DNA of 64,000 nt from Oscillospiraceae bacterium (GTDB lineage: Bacteria > Bacillota > Clostridia > Oscillospirales > CAG-272), in the NCBI GenBank assembly GCA_015064695.1, contig SVRS01000001.1, positions 109,998 through 173,997 on the forward strand. The letters are read 5' to 3'. Positions 53,153-63,025 of this stretch are shown one piece after another. The notes under the pieces were generated by a model that did not search any database, was not told the origin of the DNA, and saw only the letters and a list, made by a program, of their open reading frames with translations. Position 1 is the stretch's first letter; each line of letters begins with the position of its first letter. The position numbers were made by a program, and so were the translations under genes.

Positions 53153-55009
53153 ATGGATAAAGCATTGATTCGTACTGATCTGAGAAACGTAGCCATCATC
53201 GCCCACGTTGACCACGGTAAGACTACCCTGGTGGACGGACTTCTGAAGCAGGGCGGTATTTACCGCGACAACCAGGACACCACGATTCGCGTCATGGACT
53301 CGGGCGACCTGGAAAAGGAGCGCGGTATCACCATTCTGGCCAAGAACACCGCCGTTCACTACAAGGACACCAAGATCAACATCATTGACACCCCCGGCCA
53401 CGCCGACTTCGGCGGTGAGGTAGAGCGGGTGCTGAAGATGGTCAACGGCGTTATCCTCCTGGTGGATGCCGCCGAGGGTCCCATGCCCCAGACTCGCTTC
53501 GTGCTGCAGAAGGCCCTGGCGTTGAACCACCGTGTCATCGTCTGCATCAACAAGATCGATAAGCCCGACGCTCGCCTGGGTGAGGTGGAGGACGAGATCC
53601 TGGAGCTGCTCATCGACCTGGAGGCCTCCGACGAGCAGTTGGATTCCCCCATGCTCTACTGCTCCGGCCGTGACGGTAAGGCTTCCTTTGATCCCGATAA
53701 CCTGGGGGATGATCTGACTCCCCTCTTTGAGACCATTGTGGACTATATTCCAGCTCCCGAGGGCGACGAGAACGGTCCTCTCCAGTTGCTGGTCTCCTCC
53801 ATCGACTACAGCGACTACGTGGGTCGTATCGGTATCGGCCGCATCGAGAGGGGCTCCATCAATGTTGGCCAGGAGGCGCTCATTTGCAACTATCACTCCG
53901 AGGCTGCTCCCCGTAAGACCAAGATCGTCACCGTCATGCAGATCGACGGTCTGGTGCGCAAGCCCGTAGAGACCGCTACCGTGGGCGATATCGTTTGCTT
54001 CTCGGGTGCCGGTGAGATCACCATTGGTGATACCGTTACCGCCTTGGAATGCCCCGAGCCCCTGGAGTTTGTCAAGGTCTCCGAGCCTACCCTGGAAATG
54101 ACCTTTGCGGTCAATGATTCTCCTTTGGCGGGCAAGGAGGGTAAGTTCGTCACCTCCCGTCAGATCCGCGACCGTCTGTACCGCGAGCTGCTCAAGGACG
54201 TTTCCCTCCGTGTCAGCGACGGCGAAACCACCGACGAGTTCCGCGTGGCCGGCCGCGGTGAGATGCATCTGTCCATCCTCATTGAGACCATGCGCCGCGA
54301 GGGCTTTGAGCTGACCTGCTCCAATCCCAGAGTTCTGTACAAGGAGATCGATGGGGAGCGCTGTGAGCCCATGGAGCATATCACCCTGGACGTGCCCAAC
54401 GATTACGTAGGTCCTGTGGTGGAGAAGCTGGGTCAGCGCAAGGGCGATCTGTTGGAAATGACGCCCCTTGGATCCGGTAACCGTATGCGCATTGAGTACA
54501 AGATCCCCACCCGTTGCCTGTTTGGATACCGTTCCGAGTTCTTGACGGCTACCCATGGCGAGGGCATCATGAACACCCTGTTTGCGGGCTACGAGCCCTA
54601 TCGCGGCGAGGTCGTCATGAGATTTACCGGCTCCCTGGTAGCATCCGAGGCAGGCGAGACAACCCGCTACGGTCTGTACAAGACCCAGGAGCGCGGTCAG
54701 ATGTTCGTTGGCCCTCAGACTCAGGTATACGAGGGTATGATCGTGGGTGAGAATCCCAAGAACGACGACATCGCCCTGAATCCCTGCCAGACCAAGCACA
54801 TGACTGCCGTTCGTTCTACCGGCGCGGATGAGAAGCTGCTTCTGACCCCTCCCCGCATTTTCACCCTGGAGGAGGCCATCGAGTACATCAACGACGACGA
54901 GCTGATCGAGGTCACCCCCAAGTCCATTCGTCTCCGCAAGGTGATTTTGGACACCGAGACCCGCATGAAGGAAATGATGAAGAAGCGCCGTGCGCTGCAG
55001 GGGAAGTAA
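53153..55009 (+). CDS. typA: Ribosome-associated GTPase TypA/BipA
   Basis: RNVAIIAHVDHGKTTLVDGLLKQGG, ERGITILAKNTAV, IDTPGHADFGGEVERVL. Confidence 0.97.
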   Translation: MDKALIRTDLRNVAIIAHVDHGKTTLVDGLLKQGGIYRDNQDTTIRVMDSGDLEKERGITILAKNTAVHYKDTKINIIDTPGHADFGGEVERVLKMVNGVILLVDAAEGPMPQTRFVLQKALALNHRVIVCINKIDKPDARLGEVEDEILELLIDLEASDEQLDSPMLYCSGRDGKASFDPDNLGDDLTPLFETIVDYIPAPEGDENGPLQLLVSSIDYSDYVGRIGIGRIERGSINVGQEALICNYHSEAAPRKTKIVTVMQIDGLVRKPVETATVGDIVCFSGAGEITIGDTVTALECPEPLEFVKVSEPTLEMTFAVNDSPLAGKEGKFVTSRQIRDRLYRELLKDVSLRVSDGETTDEFRVAGRGEMHLSILIETMRREGFELTCSNPRVLYKEIDGERCEPMEHITLDVPNDYVGPVVEKLGQRKGDLLEMTPLGSGNRMRIEYKIPTRCLFGYRSEFLTATHGEGIMNTLFAGYEPYRGEVVMRFTGSLVASEAGETTRYGLYKTQERGQMFVGPQTQVYEGMIVGENPKNDDIALNPCQTKHMTAVRSTGADEKLLLTPPRIFTLEEAIEYINDDELIEVTPKSIRLRKVILDTETRMKEMMKKRRALQGK

Positions 55010-55082
55010 GCGCCTTTTGTCACTGCCTGATTCTACCGTAAATATACTATTTAACCCCAAATACACAAGCAGAAAAACAGCA

Positions 55083-55116
55083 GGACGGAATTCACATGAT
55101 GGAATTCCGTCCTTTT
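55083..55116 (+). terminator. Rho-independent terminator after typA
   Basis: GGACGGAATTC-acatgatg-GAATTCCGTCCTTTT. Confidence 0.8.
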
Positions 55117-55427
55117 GGTATATATAGGGGGACTTATACGATTATCAGATTCTTGAGTGGGAGAGGGTGCCTCCGGCGGCGTATATTGCCGACGAACCCC
55201 CGGTCAAAGCCATTTTGACGGGGTACAGGCACTACGATTATGAAAGAATTTTCGCAGAGCGGATTCCGCAGATCTGCACCAACTGCACGACCCTGCGGGT
55301 GGTGGAATTCAAATAATCCGCGCGCCCTCCATCTCGGAGATACGTATTCCTGCTTTTCAATGCACGAACCGTCCCCACAGATCACGGTGGGGATGGCTTT
55401 GTTTTTGATTTTTTTCTCGTATCCCCT

Positions 55428-55456
55428 TGCAAAATCGGGCGGGATTTGCTATAATA
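55428..55456 (+). promoter_or_regulatory. Promoter of nagA
   Basis: TTGCAA-17 nt-TATAAT with TGC extended -10. Confidence 0.72.
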
Positions 55457-55492
55457 GAGTCGAAAAAATGCCATCCGAAGGGGGTTTATTAT

Positions 55493-56662
55493 ATGAACAA
55501 CTGTCTGATTCACAACGCGCAGGTCTACAACAGCACTCTGCGGGGATTCTACTACGGCTCCGTTCTGGTCATGAAGGGAAGGATCGCCATTCTGCATCGC
55601 GGGGATGTGACATCCGCTCCTGCGGGGGTGGAGGTGTACGATGCCGAGGGGAAGATGTTGATTCCCGGTCTGGTGGATATTCATACCCACGGGCGAGCCG
55701 GCGGAGATTTCAATACGGCGGATGCATCTCTTATGGAGCAAATGGCGGTATCCTACCTGGATAGCGGTGTGACCGCGGTGATGCCTACCCTGGCCTCTGC
55801 CACCATGGATTCCTTGGAGAATTCCATTGATCTCATCAACGATCTCCGTGCTGCTTCGGTCGAATCCGAGGGACGGTTGGCCTATATTGCGGGGGTCCAT
55901 CTGGAGGGTCGATACCTCAACGTGAAGCGCCGAGGCGCTCACGCCGCTGAGCTTCTGGTGACCCCCGATGCCGCCGAGCTGGCAAGCCTCATGGGGCGCG
56001 TGGCGGGCGCACGGCACATTTCCGCAGCCCTGGAGCAGGAGGGCGGCGAGGAATTTTTGACCCGCGCCCTGGCTATGGGGGCTACGGTAAGTCTGGGACA
56101 CACGGACGCCGGCTTCGAGGTGGCCAACCGCTTGATTGCCAAGGGCGTGACGGGCCTTACTCACACCTTCAATGCTATGCCGCCTTTGCATCATCGAGAC
56201 GGTGGCGCGGTGGCCGCGGGGCTTCTGTCGGATCGCGTCTACTGTGAGCTGATCTGCGACGGCTTCCACATTGCTCCCCATATGGTTAAGCTGGCCTATC
56301 GTCTGGCAGGTCGTCGGCTGACGCTGATTACCGATTCTATGGAGGCCACGGGCTGTCCCGATGGTGAATACTCCATTGCGGGGAATCCCGTGACCGTAAA
56401 GGATGGTAAGGCGCGGACCCATGACGGCGCCATTGCAGGCTCGACTCTGTCCATGTGGGAGGCGGTGCAGAATCTCCGTTCCTTTGCCGATGCGACCTTG
56501 GGAGATGCGATCTACGCCGCCACGATGGCGCCCGCATTGGAGGCGGGGCTGGCGGATGAGGTGGGCTCCATTGAGGTAAACAAGCGGGCGGATCTTCTTC
56601 TGTTGGATGCGGAGGGGCTTTCCATCGACCGCATCATGTGCGGCGGCTACTGGCACCGTTGA
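55493..56662 (+). CDS. nagA: N-acetylglucosamine-6-phosphate deacetylase
   Basis: LIPGLVDIHTHGRAGGDF, HLEGRYLN, LGHTDAGFEVANRLIAKGVTGLTHTFNAMPPLHHRDGG, ITDSMEATGCPDGEY. Confidence 0.95.
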   Translation: MNNCLIHNAQVYNSTLRGFYYGSVLVMKGRIAILHRGDVTSAPAGVEVYDAEGKMLIPGLVDIHTHGRAGGDFNTADASLMEQMAVSYLDSGVTAVMPTLASATMDSLENSIDLINDLRAASVESEGRLAYIAGVHLEGRYLNVKRRGAHAAELLVTPDAAELASLMGRVAGARHISAALEQEGGEEFLTRALAMGATVSLGHTDAGFEVANRLIAKGVTGLTHTFNAMPPLHHRDGGAVAAGLLSDRVYCELICDGFHIAPHMVKLAYRLAGRRLTLITDSMEATGCPDGEYSIAGNPVTVKDGKARTHDGAIAGSTLSMWEAVQNLRSFADATLGDAIYAATMAPALEAGLADEVGSIEVNKRADLLLLDAEGLSIDRIMCGGYWHR

Positions 56663-56670
56663 CGGTAGGA

Positions 56671-57549
56671 ATGGCGGATATGAAAATGCGTACGCGGCAT
56701 GATTCCGCGGCAGGAGGCTTCGCTATGCCCACGGGGACGGCGGAGCTTCGCAGCTTGGCTCGTAAAGCACTGGATGGAGGAATCTCCAAAAATCACCGCT
56801 TGACGTTGATTTTAGGCGTGGTCCTGCTCCTCACAGTGACCGTTGGTGGCTACGAGATCCTGCGCGGCTTGTATATAGTGGGATATCTTTGCCTGGGCGA
56901 TGCGCCCTGGCTGGAGGCGGTATGGGCTCTTGCGGAGATCCTCGCGGGGCTTTTCGTGGCTCTGCCTCTGGCGGCCTCTTTGTTCCGTCTGGCCTGCTTG
57001 GTGGTTCTGCAGACCCATCGGGTCGCTTTTCCGGAGGACTTGCCGATCACCGTGGCCGAACCGGATTTGAGACAGATCTTCTATCCCTTCACCTCTCTGC
57101 GGGCTTACGGACGTTGTATGTCCGTGGGGCTGGAGGCCCTTGGGTGGCTGGTTCTGTGGGGCGGGATCCCTGTGGTGGGCTTCCGCGTCCTTGCGACTCA
57201 GTTTGACCGGATGGCGCACCGTGGGGTGCTGATGGAGCTCTGCCAGGTACTGACGGGGGCTTCGTTTCTCGTATGCCTCCTGTTCGGGGTACTGATGCTG
57301 TTTCTGTCGGGACGGCGGGCCGGTTTCGGATATTTCGTGTTCATCCATGAGGATCTGTCCGTGGGGGAGCTCAATGATTATTTCAAGGGGTTAAGACGCG
57401 GATTTTTGCGGCCGTTCCTGTTGCGGCTGAGCTTGGTGGGGTGGATTGCCCTGTCCATTGTGGCGGTGCTGGTGCCCTTCGTGATTCACACCGTGCCCTA
57501 CGGTCTATGCTGCGGGGCGGTTTATGGGGCGGAATTGAAGCGGAAATAA
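56671..57549 (+). CDS. Hypothetical multi-pass membrane protein
   Basis: Intact ORF following nagA; several hydrophobic segments. Confidence 0.68.
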   Translation: MADMKMRTRHDSAAGGFAMPTGTAELRSLARKALDGGISKNHRLTLILGVVLLLTVTVGGYEILRGLYIVGYLCLGDAPWLEAVWALAEILAGLFVALPLAASLFRLACLVVLQTHRVAFPEDLPITVAEPDLRQIFYPFTSLRAYGRCMSVGLEALGWLVLWGGIPVVGFRVLATQFDRMAHRGVLMELCQVLTGASFLVCLLFGVLMLFLSGRRAGFGYFVFIHEDLSVGELNDYFKGLRRGFLRPFLLRLSLVGWIALSIVAVLVPFVIHTVPYGLCCGAVYGAELKRK

Positions 57550-57595
57550 AAAAACGGGTACGCAATGCCTGATGCTTTGCGTATCCGTTTCGTTT
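57550..57595. terminator. Bidirectional hairpin terminator between convergent genes
   Basis: ACGGGTACGCAA...TTGCGTATCCGTTT. Confidence 0.7.
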
Positions 57596-57607
57596 TGGGG
57601 GCGGGGA

Positions 57608-58738
57608 TCATTCCCATATACGGCGCGCGGGCTTATGGGCCTTGACCGAATGGACCATGCCGATGAGGATGTAGGTGGCCAGCAGAGAGGAGCCTCCGCA
57701 GGAGAGGAAGGGAAGGGTAATGCCTACCACGGGGAGGATGGCCAGACACATACCCACGTTTTCCAGGGTTTGGGCGATGAGCACTGCCGCCACGCCTGCG
57801 GCGATGAACATACCGTAATCGTGGCTGGATTGACGGCCGATCCACAGTACCCGCAGAACCAGCACGACCAGGGTCAGAATGACGATGGTGCCGCCGATGA
57901 AGCCGAATTTTTCACAAATCGTGGCCAGGATGAAGTCGGTGTGGGAGGCGGTGAGCTGCTCGTAATCGCCGCCGCTGTGGAGGCCTACGCCCCAAAGACC
58001 GCCGTTTTCAATGCATTGCTGGGAAAGAAGGGGCTGCCAGCCCTTATCCATGGGATCCAAATCGGGGTTGAAGCCAACCACGATGCGATCCTGCTGATAG
58101 GCAGCCAGATAATCCCATAGGAAGGGGAAGGCCACCGTGACCACGCCGCCCAGGGCGGCAAAGTAGCCCCAATGGAGTCCGGCACAGAATAGCATGACCA
58201 GCACCAGGACCATATAGACCAGGGCCACGCCCAAATCTCCCGAGACAAGGATCAAGCCCACGATGAGCAGGGCGTGGAGGCCCAGACCCACCAGGGGACG
58301 GAATTTGTTTATGGTGGCCTGCACCGATGAAAGGTGCTTGGCGAAGGTACAGATGAAGGTGATCTTGACGAATTCCGAGGGCTGAATGGCGATGCCGATG
58401 ACGGGAATGGTGATCCAGCTCTTGTTGGCGGTCTCCATGCCCGCGCCTGTGTCGCCGGCCACCAGGGTCAGTCCCAGGATACCCACCGAGAACAGGAGCA
58501 TCACGAGCCACAAGCGATCCAGGATGACGTGGTAATCCAGATTGGCCACGATGAAGGTAAGGAGGATGCCGGCCACAGTCATGGCGAACTGCATCCTCAG
58601 CTTGCTCATGCCGAAATTCTCGACCGCGCCGTAGACCGTTACCAGGCTGATGATCGACAGGATAGTGGTACAGAGCAGGAGAATGGGATCCACGCGGCGC
58701 ACCGCGTCGGAGAGAAACAGCTTGATCTTTTCGCCCAT
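57608..58738 (-). CDS. FtsW/RodA/SpoVE family protein
   Basis: KLRMQFAMTVAGILLTFIVANLDYHVILDRLW, IPVIGIAIQPSEFVKITFI, LPVVGITLPFLSCGGSSLLATYILIGM. Confidence 0.95.
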   Translation of the reverse strand: MGEKIKLFLSDAVRRVDPILLLCTTILSIISLVTVYGAVENFGMSKLRMQFAMTVAGILLTFIVANLDYHVILDRLWLVMLLFSVGILGLTLVAGDTGAGMETANKSWITIPVIGIAIQPSEFVKITFICTFAKHLSSVQATINKFRPLVGLGLHALLIVGLILVSGDLGVALVYMVLVLVMLFCAGLHWGYFAALGGVVTVAFPFLWDYLAAYQQDRIVVGFNPDLDPMDKGWQPLLSQQCIENGGLWGVGLHSGGDYEQLTASHTDFILATICEKFGFIGGTIVILTLVVLVLRVLWIGRQSSHDYGMFIAAGVAAVLIAQTLENVGMCLAILPVVGITLPFLSCGGSSLLATYILIGMVHSVKAHKPARRIWE

Positions 58739-58807
58739 GGCGGTGCTCCTTTCTGCAGAGAAAATGGGGGGATGCGGGTAGAACTACGGAGGGCGGGCTT
58801 GCGCGTC

Positions 58808-59674
58808 TCAGGGCTTGATTTTAGGTTGGTAGCGGATCTCGCCCACCGAGTAGACCGTCACGAAGGCCTTGGGATCCACACGACGGACAAATTCCATCAG
58901 CTTACGGTATTCGTGCTTGTCCACAATGGTGATGACCTCCTTGCGGGGGGTATTATCGTAGGCACCGATGATCTCGTTGAGGGTGGCGCCGCTATGCAGG
59001 TCGTGGAGGATGAATTGGACGATCTCATCCAGCTTGGGGGAGATCACGCAGACCCTGCGCTTGATATTGAGACCGAAGATGAAATGATCCACGACGATAC
59101 CCCCGAAGTAGGTACCCAGCACACTCAGCACGACGGTTTTGGTATCGTAGCAGAGGGCGGAGGTCAGCGCTACGGCGATACCGGCTAACGCGCCGGCACG
59201 TCCCAGCTCGATCTTGAAGAACTTGTTGAGGATCTTGGCTACGATGTCCAGGCCTCCCGAGGATGCGTTACGGGAGAAAAGGATGGCCATGGCCATGCCC
59301 ACGATCAGAATGTAGCAGATCAGATCCAGAAGGGGATCCTGGGTGAGGGATTGGAAGTTGGGGAACAGCCATTCGAATACACCCATGAAGATGGGGAGCA
59401 TGATGGAGGTATAAACGGTTTTGGCACCGAAGGCGGGGCCGATCAAAATGAACCCGATGGTCAAGAGGATCACGTTGAGGGCCAAGGACAGCACCGACAC
59501 GGGCAGGGGGATGTAATTGCTCGCCACCATGGCCAGCGCCGAGCCGCTTCCCACGGCGATGTGGCTTGGGAGCATGAAGAAATAGATCGCCACGGCTGCC
59601 AGTAACGCGCCGAAATTGATGATGAGAAACTCTTTCAGATAGAAGAGGAACTGTTTCCTGTTCAGCTTTTTCAT
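58808..59674 (-). CDS. YitT family (DUF2179) membrane protein
   Basis: IINFGALLAAVAIYFFMLPSHIAVGSGSALAMV...C-terminal DUF2179-like TIVDKHEYRKLMEFVRRVDPKAFVTV. Confidence 0.9.
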   Translation of the reverse strand: MKKLNRKQFLFYLKEFLIINFGALLAAVAIYFFMLPSHIAVGSGSALAMVASNYIPLPVSVLSLALNVILLTIGFILIGPAFGAKTVYTSIMLPIFMGVFEWLFPNFQSLTQDPLLDLICYILIVGMAMAILFSRNASSGGLDIVAKILNKFFKIELGRAGALAGIAVALTSALCYDTKTVVLSVLGTYFGGIVVDHFIFGLNIKRRVCVISPKLDEIVQFILHDLHSGATLNEIIGAYDNTPRKEVITIVDKHEYRKLMEFVRRVDPKAFVTVYSVGEIRYQPKIKP

Positions 59675-59702
59675 TCCATATCCTTTCCTTGGGGAGAGCC
59701 CC

Positions 59703-59731
59703 AAAAAGGAGGGCTATACCCTCCTTTTTTT
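59703..59731 (-). terminator. Rho-independent terminator
   Basis: AAAAAGGAGGG-ctata-CCCTCCTTTTTTT. Confidence 0.75.
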
Positions 59732-59740
59732 GGCGTACTA

Positions 59741-60139
59741 TTATTTTCCTGCGCGAATGCCCGGACCGATGGCGATGGGGTGGTCGGTTTGAGGATCAAT
59801 CACCACACCCAGGGGAGTCAGGGCGGGATGGCTATCAAGGGAATCCAGGAGTGTACGCAGATCCCCTTCGATAATGAGGAATCCTTGCCGCCCGATGGAG
59901 GCGAGGAAACGGTTGCATTCGGCCTTGGACGTAAAGGCGGGATAGTGCTGCAGATCGTTTTCGCGGTTGGATAGCACCCATAGCCGGGTGCGTCCTGCCC
60001 GATCCTCCCCGAAGGGAGTGGAGTAGCAGACCGTAGCCTCTGCATTCAGATTCACGAATTCCTGCGGAGAGATCTCACCGGCCTCGTAGGCCTCTGTCGA
60101 GAGGAAGCGGCTTTTTTTCTTGAACAACTTACCGAACAT
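59741..60139 (-). CDS. SseB-like small protein
   Basis: Intact ORF; FTSKAECNRFLASIGRQGFLIIEGDLRTLLDSLDSHPALTPLGVVIDPQ pattern. Confidence 0.55.
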   Translation of the reverse strand: MFGKLFKKKSRFLSTEAYEAGEISPQEFVNLNAEATVCYSTPFGEDRAGRTRLWVLSNRENDLQHYPAFTSKAECNRFLASIGRQGFLIIEGDLRTLLDSLDSHPALTPLGVVIDPQTDHPIAIGPGIRAGK

Positions 60140-60172
60140 GGCTGCCTCCGTAGATGTTTTGGAGGGGGAGAA

Positions 60173-61615
60173 TCAATACTGACGGCCCCAAACAACCAAA
60201 TGCTTGGCGGGCTTACCGCAGCAGGCGCAGACGTCGGAGGGCTTCTCATGCTCACCGAAGGGGATGCAGCGGGACTTCACGCCGCCGGTCTCGTCCTTGA
60301 TCTGCTCCTCGCAGGCGGATTCCCCGCACCACATAGCCTTAATGTAGCCGGGCTTGTTGGCGGCGATATCCAGGAACTCCTCGTGGTTGTGGGCAATATG
60401 GGTCTTTTCGGCCAGGTTCTTTTCGCAACGGGCTACCAGCTCGTTGTGTACCTGGTCCAGCATAGCCGCAACCTCGGCCTCGATGTTGTCCAGGGAGACG
60501 AAGCTCTTCTCGCGGGTCACGCGGCTGACCAGGACGCAGGAGTTGTTGGCGATATCGCGGGGACCGATCTCCAGGCGCACGGGCACACCCTTCATCTCGT
60601 ACTGGCTGAACTTCCAGCCGGCGGAGTTGTCACTGTCGTCCAGCTTGACACGGATGCCGGCAGCGGCCAGACGGTTCTTCAGGGCATTGGCATTCTCCAG
60701 GACACCCTCCTTATGCTGGGCGGCGGGGATGATGACCACCTGGATGGGGGCGATGCGGGGAGGCAGGATCAGACCGCTGTCGTCACCGTGGGCCATGATG
60801 ATGGCGCCGATCATACGGGTGGACACGCCCCAGGAGGTCTGATGGGGGTGCTTGACGGTATTGTCGCGGTCGGTGAAGGTGATGTCAAAGGCCTCGGCAA
60901 AGCCGGTGCCGAAGTAGTGGGAGGTACCGCCCTGGAGCGCCACGCCGTTGTGCATCATGGGCTCGATGGTGTAGGTCTCCACAGCGCCTGCGAACTTCTC
61001 CTTCTCGGTCTTCTGACCCGTGATGGCGGGGATGGCGAGAGAATCGCGGTAGAAGTCCTCGTAGACCTTCAGCATCTGGATGGTCTCGGCGCGTGCCTCC
61101 TCCTCAGTGGCGTGCATGGTGTGACCCTCCTGCCAGAGAAACTCGGAGGTACGGAGGAAGGGGCGGGTGGTCTTTTCCCAGCGGACTACGTTACACCACT
61201 GATTATAGAGCTTGGGCAGGTCGCGGTAGGAGTGGATGATGTCCTTGTAATGCTCACAGAACAGGGTCTCGGAGGTGGGACGGACGATGAGGCGCTCGGA
61301 GAGGGTATTCTGACCGCCGATGGTGACAATGGCGCACTCGGGTGCGAAGCCCTCTACGTGATCCTTTTCCTTCTGGAGCAGGCTCTCGGGGATGAACATG
61401 GGCATACAGACGTTCTCGTGACCCAGGGCCTTGAAGCGGGCGTCCAGATCCTTCTGGATGTTTTCCCAGATGGCGTAGCCGTAGGGGCGGATGACCATGC
61501 ATCCCTTTACGCCGGAGTAATCGGCCAGCTCGGCCTTCTTGACCACGTCGGTGTACCACTGGGTAAAGTCCACGTCCATGGAGGTGATTTGTTCGACAAG
61601 CTTATCCTTTGCCAT
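60173..61615 (-). CDS. proS: Prolyl-tRNA synthetase
   Basis: [77 protein letters not shown]. Confidence 0.96.
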   Translation of the reverse strand: MAKDKLVEQITSMDVDFTQWYTDVVKKAELADYSGVKGCMVIRPYGYAIWENIQKDLDARFKALGHENVCMPMFIPESLLQKEKDHVEGFAPECAIVTIGGQNTLSERLIVRPTSETLFCEHYKDIIHSYRDLPKLYNQWCNVVRWEKTTRPFLRTSEFLWQEGHTMHATEEEARAETIQMLKVYEDFYRDSLAIPAITGQKTEKEKFAGAVETYTIEPMMHNGVALQGGTSHYFGTGFAEAFDITFTDRDNTVKHPHQTSWGVSTRMIGAIIMAHGDDSGLILPPRIAPIQVVIIPAAQHKEGVLENANALKNRLAAAGIRVKLDDSDNSAGWKFSQYEMKGVPVRLEIGPRDIANNSCVLVSRVTREKSFVSLDNIEAEVAAMLDQVHNELVARCEKNLAEKTHIAHNHEEFLDIAANKPGYIKAMWCGESACEEQIKDETGGVKSRCIPFGEHEKPSDVCACCGKPAKHLVVWGRQY

Positions 61616-61808
61616 ATTGTAAAACCTTCTTTCTCGGTAATAGAATCAATAGATATTTTATTATAACTCATGATGAGAAATTTGTCAAGGGGGTAAAGGA
61701 TTTTTCGCAAGGGGATATCTGATACGAATTATCAATAAAGCCCTTGAAACGTCTATAAACACGCAGGGGCGCTCTTTGAACGCCCCCACGTGTTTTGGGT
61801 TCAATGCT

Positions 61809-61967
61809 TTAAGGGAACCTCTAAAAATTCTTCGCAGAGGATAAGCTCTGCGCGCGATTTTTTGTTTAGCGCCGCAGGGCGGGCTGACGAAAAATCTTCT
61901 CGCCGCCGAGCTCACTCGGCTCTCGCCGCACGCAGAATATTTAGAGGTCCCCCAGAGGCTCCCTTAA
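61809..61967. mobile_element. MITE-like element, copy B (159 bp)
   Basis: TTAAGGGAACCTCTAAAAATTC ... GAATATTTAGAGG(tcccccagaggct)CCCTTAA; same family as 25812..25980. Confidence 0.82.
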
Positions 61968-62091
61968 ATGTGAATTCGTATAAGGCTTGCTTGAAGTATA
62001 CATATTCGGCATACAAAGAGTCCTCTGGCAAGATCGGGTGAGGCGCTTTTGGCGGGATGGTTTTTCAGCGGCGTTCTTCGGGGGTGCCTGC

Positions 62092-62134
62092 AAAAAAAGG
62101 CCGCCCCGAACGTATCGATCGGGGGGCCTTTTTG
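62092..62134 (-). terminator. Strong terminator downstream of the 62214 gene
   Basis: AAAAAAAGGCCgCCCCGAacgtatcgaTCGGGGGGCCTTTTT. Confidence 0.7.
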
Positions 62135-62213
62135 GGAGAGTGCTGCACCGCGGAATTCGCGGCTCACGCCCTTTCTGCTCGTGTGCCGTACGGCGAGAAT
62201 CGTGCTTGTGGCC

Positions 62214-62981
62214 TTAATTTTTGAAGCCGTACTGGTGGAACAGGCTGAAGGGGAGCAGGGAAAGGGCTTCCGTCGGTGTGTTGACGACTTCTGCACCGTC
62301 TACGTGGCTGTACAGGATGGTGAACTCGTACGAGGGGGCCCCATCGTTGAAGTGCTCGATCATGGATTCCGCGCGACGGAGAATACTAAAATTGGTGCTG
62401 CGATTTCGGATCAGAACGAACTCCTTGTCCTTGACGGTGTACCGGAAGCTTGTGGAATAATCCTCTGTGACCGGCTGGTAGGCGGGATCGGGCAGACCCG
62501 TTTCACGATCAATGCGGAACTGGTAGGAGGTGCATTGCATCTGCACAAATAAGGTTTCCACCCCGTCGGGACGGTCGATGTAGACGTTTTCCTGCATGAG
62601 CAGAATGCCATAGCTGTATTTATTTCGAAAGGCAACGACTTGGAAGTTGAACTGTCCTTGGAGTCGGAGCGGCTTTCGGAGGATGGAGACCAGCTCGGTG
62701 GCATCCGAAGCTTGCGGCAAAACGAAAAGCTCAAGAAAATGGGGGGCTTCGGCGTTCACGTCGGGGAGGGAGACGTAGCTTGTCGTATCGCTTTTGCTGA
62801 TTAAGGGGAACTGGAAAAAAAGGGGGGATTCGGACGTGCCCTCGGTTTCGGAAGGCATATCTGCTGCAGGGGGCGGGCTTGTGGAATCGAAGGGCTGTGG
62901 AGTGGGGGTGGCATGGCCGCAGGCGGTGGCCATACACAGAGCAGCCAGGCAAGACAGCGCTGCACGGAATGCTTTTTTCAT
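62214..62981 (-). CDS. Hypothetical lipoprotein
   Basis: MKKAFRAALSCLAALCMATACGHATPTPQPF lipobox MATAC. Confidence 0.7.
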   Translation of the reverse strand: MKKAFRAALSCLAALCMATACGHATPTPQPFDSTSPPPAADMPSETEGTSESPLFFQFPLISKSDTTSYVSLPDVNAEAPHFLELFVLPQASDATELVSILRKPLRLQGQFNFQVVAFRNKYSYGILLMQENVYIDRPDGVETLFVQMQCTSYQFRIDRETGLPDPAYQPVTEDYSTSFRYTVKDKEFVLIRNRSTNFSILRRAESMIEHFNDGAPSYEFTILYSHVDGAEVVNTPTEALSLLPFSLFHQYGFKN

Positions 62982-63025
62982 GGTAGGTAGGCTCCTTCTG
63001 TGTGAATGGTAGAGAATCAAACGGA

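Noticed and set aside
53141-55066. 641-aa reverse ORF antisense to typA
   Set aside because: typA is unambiguous on the + strand; the reverse ORF has no recognisable motif.
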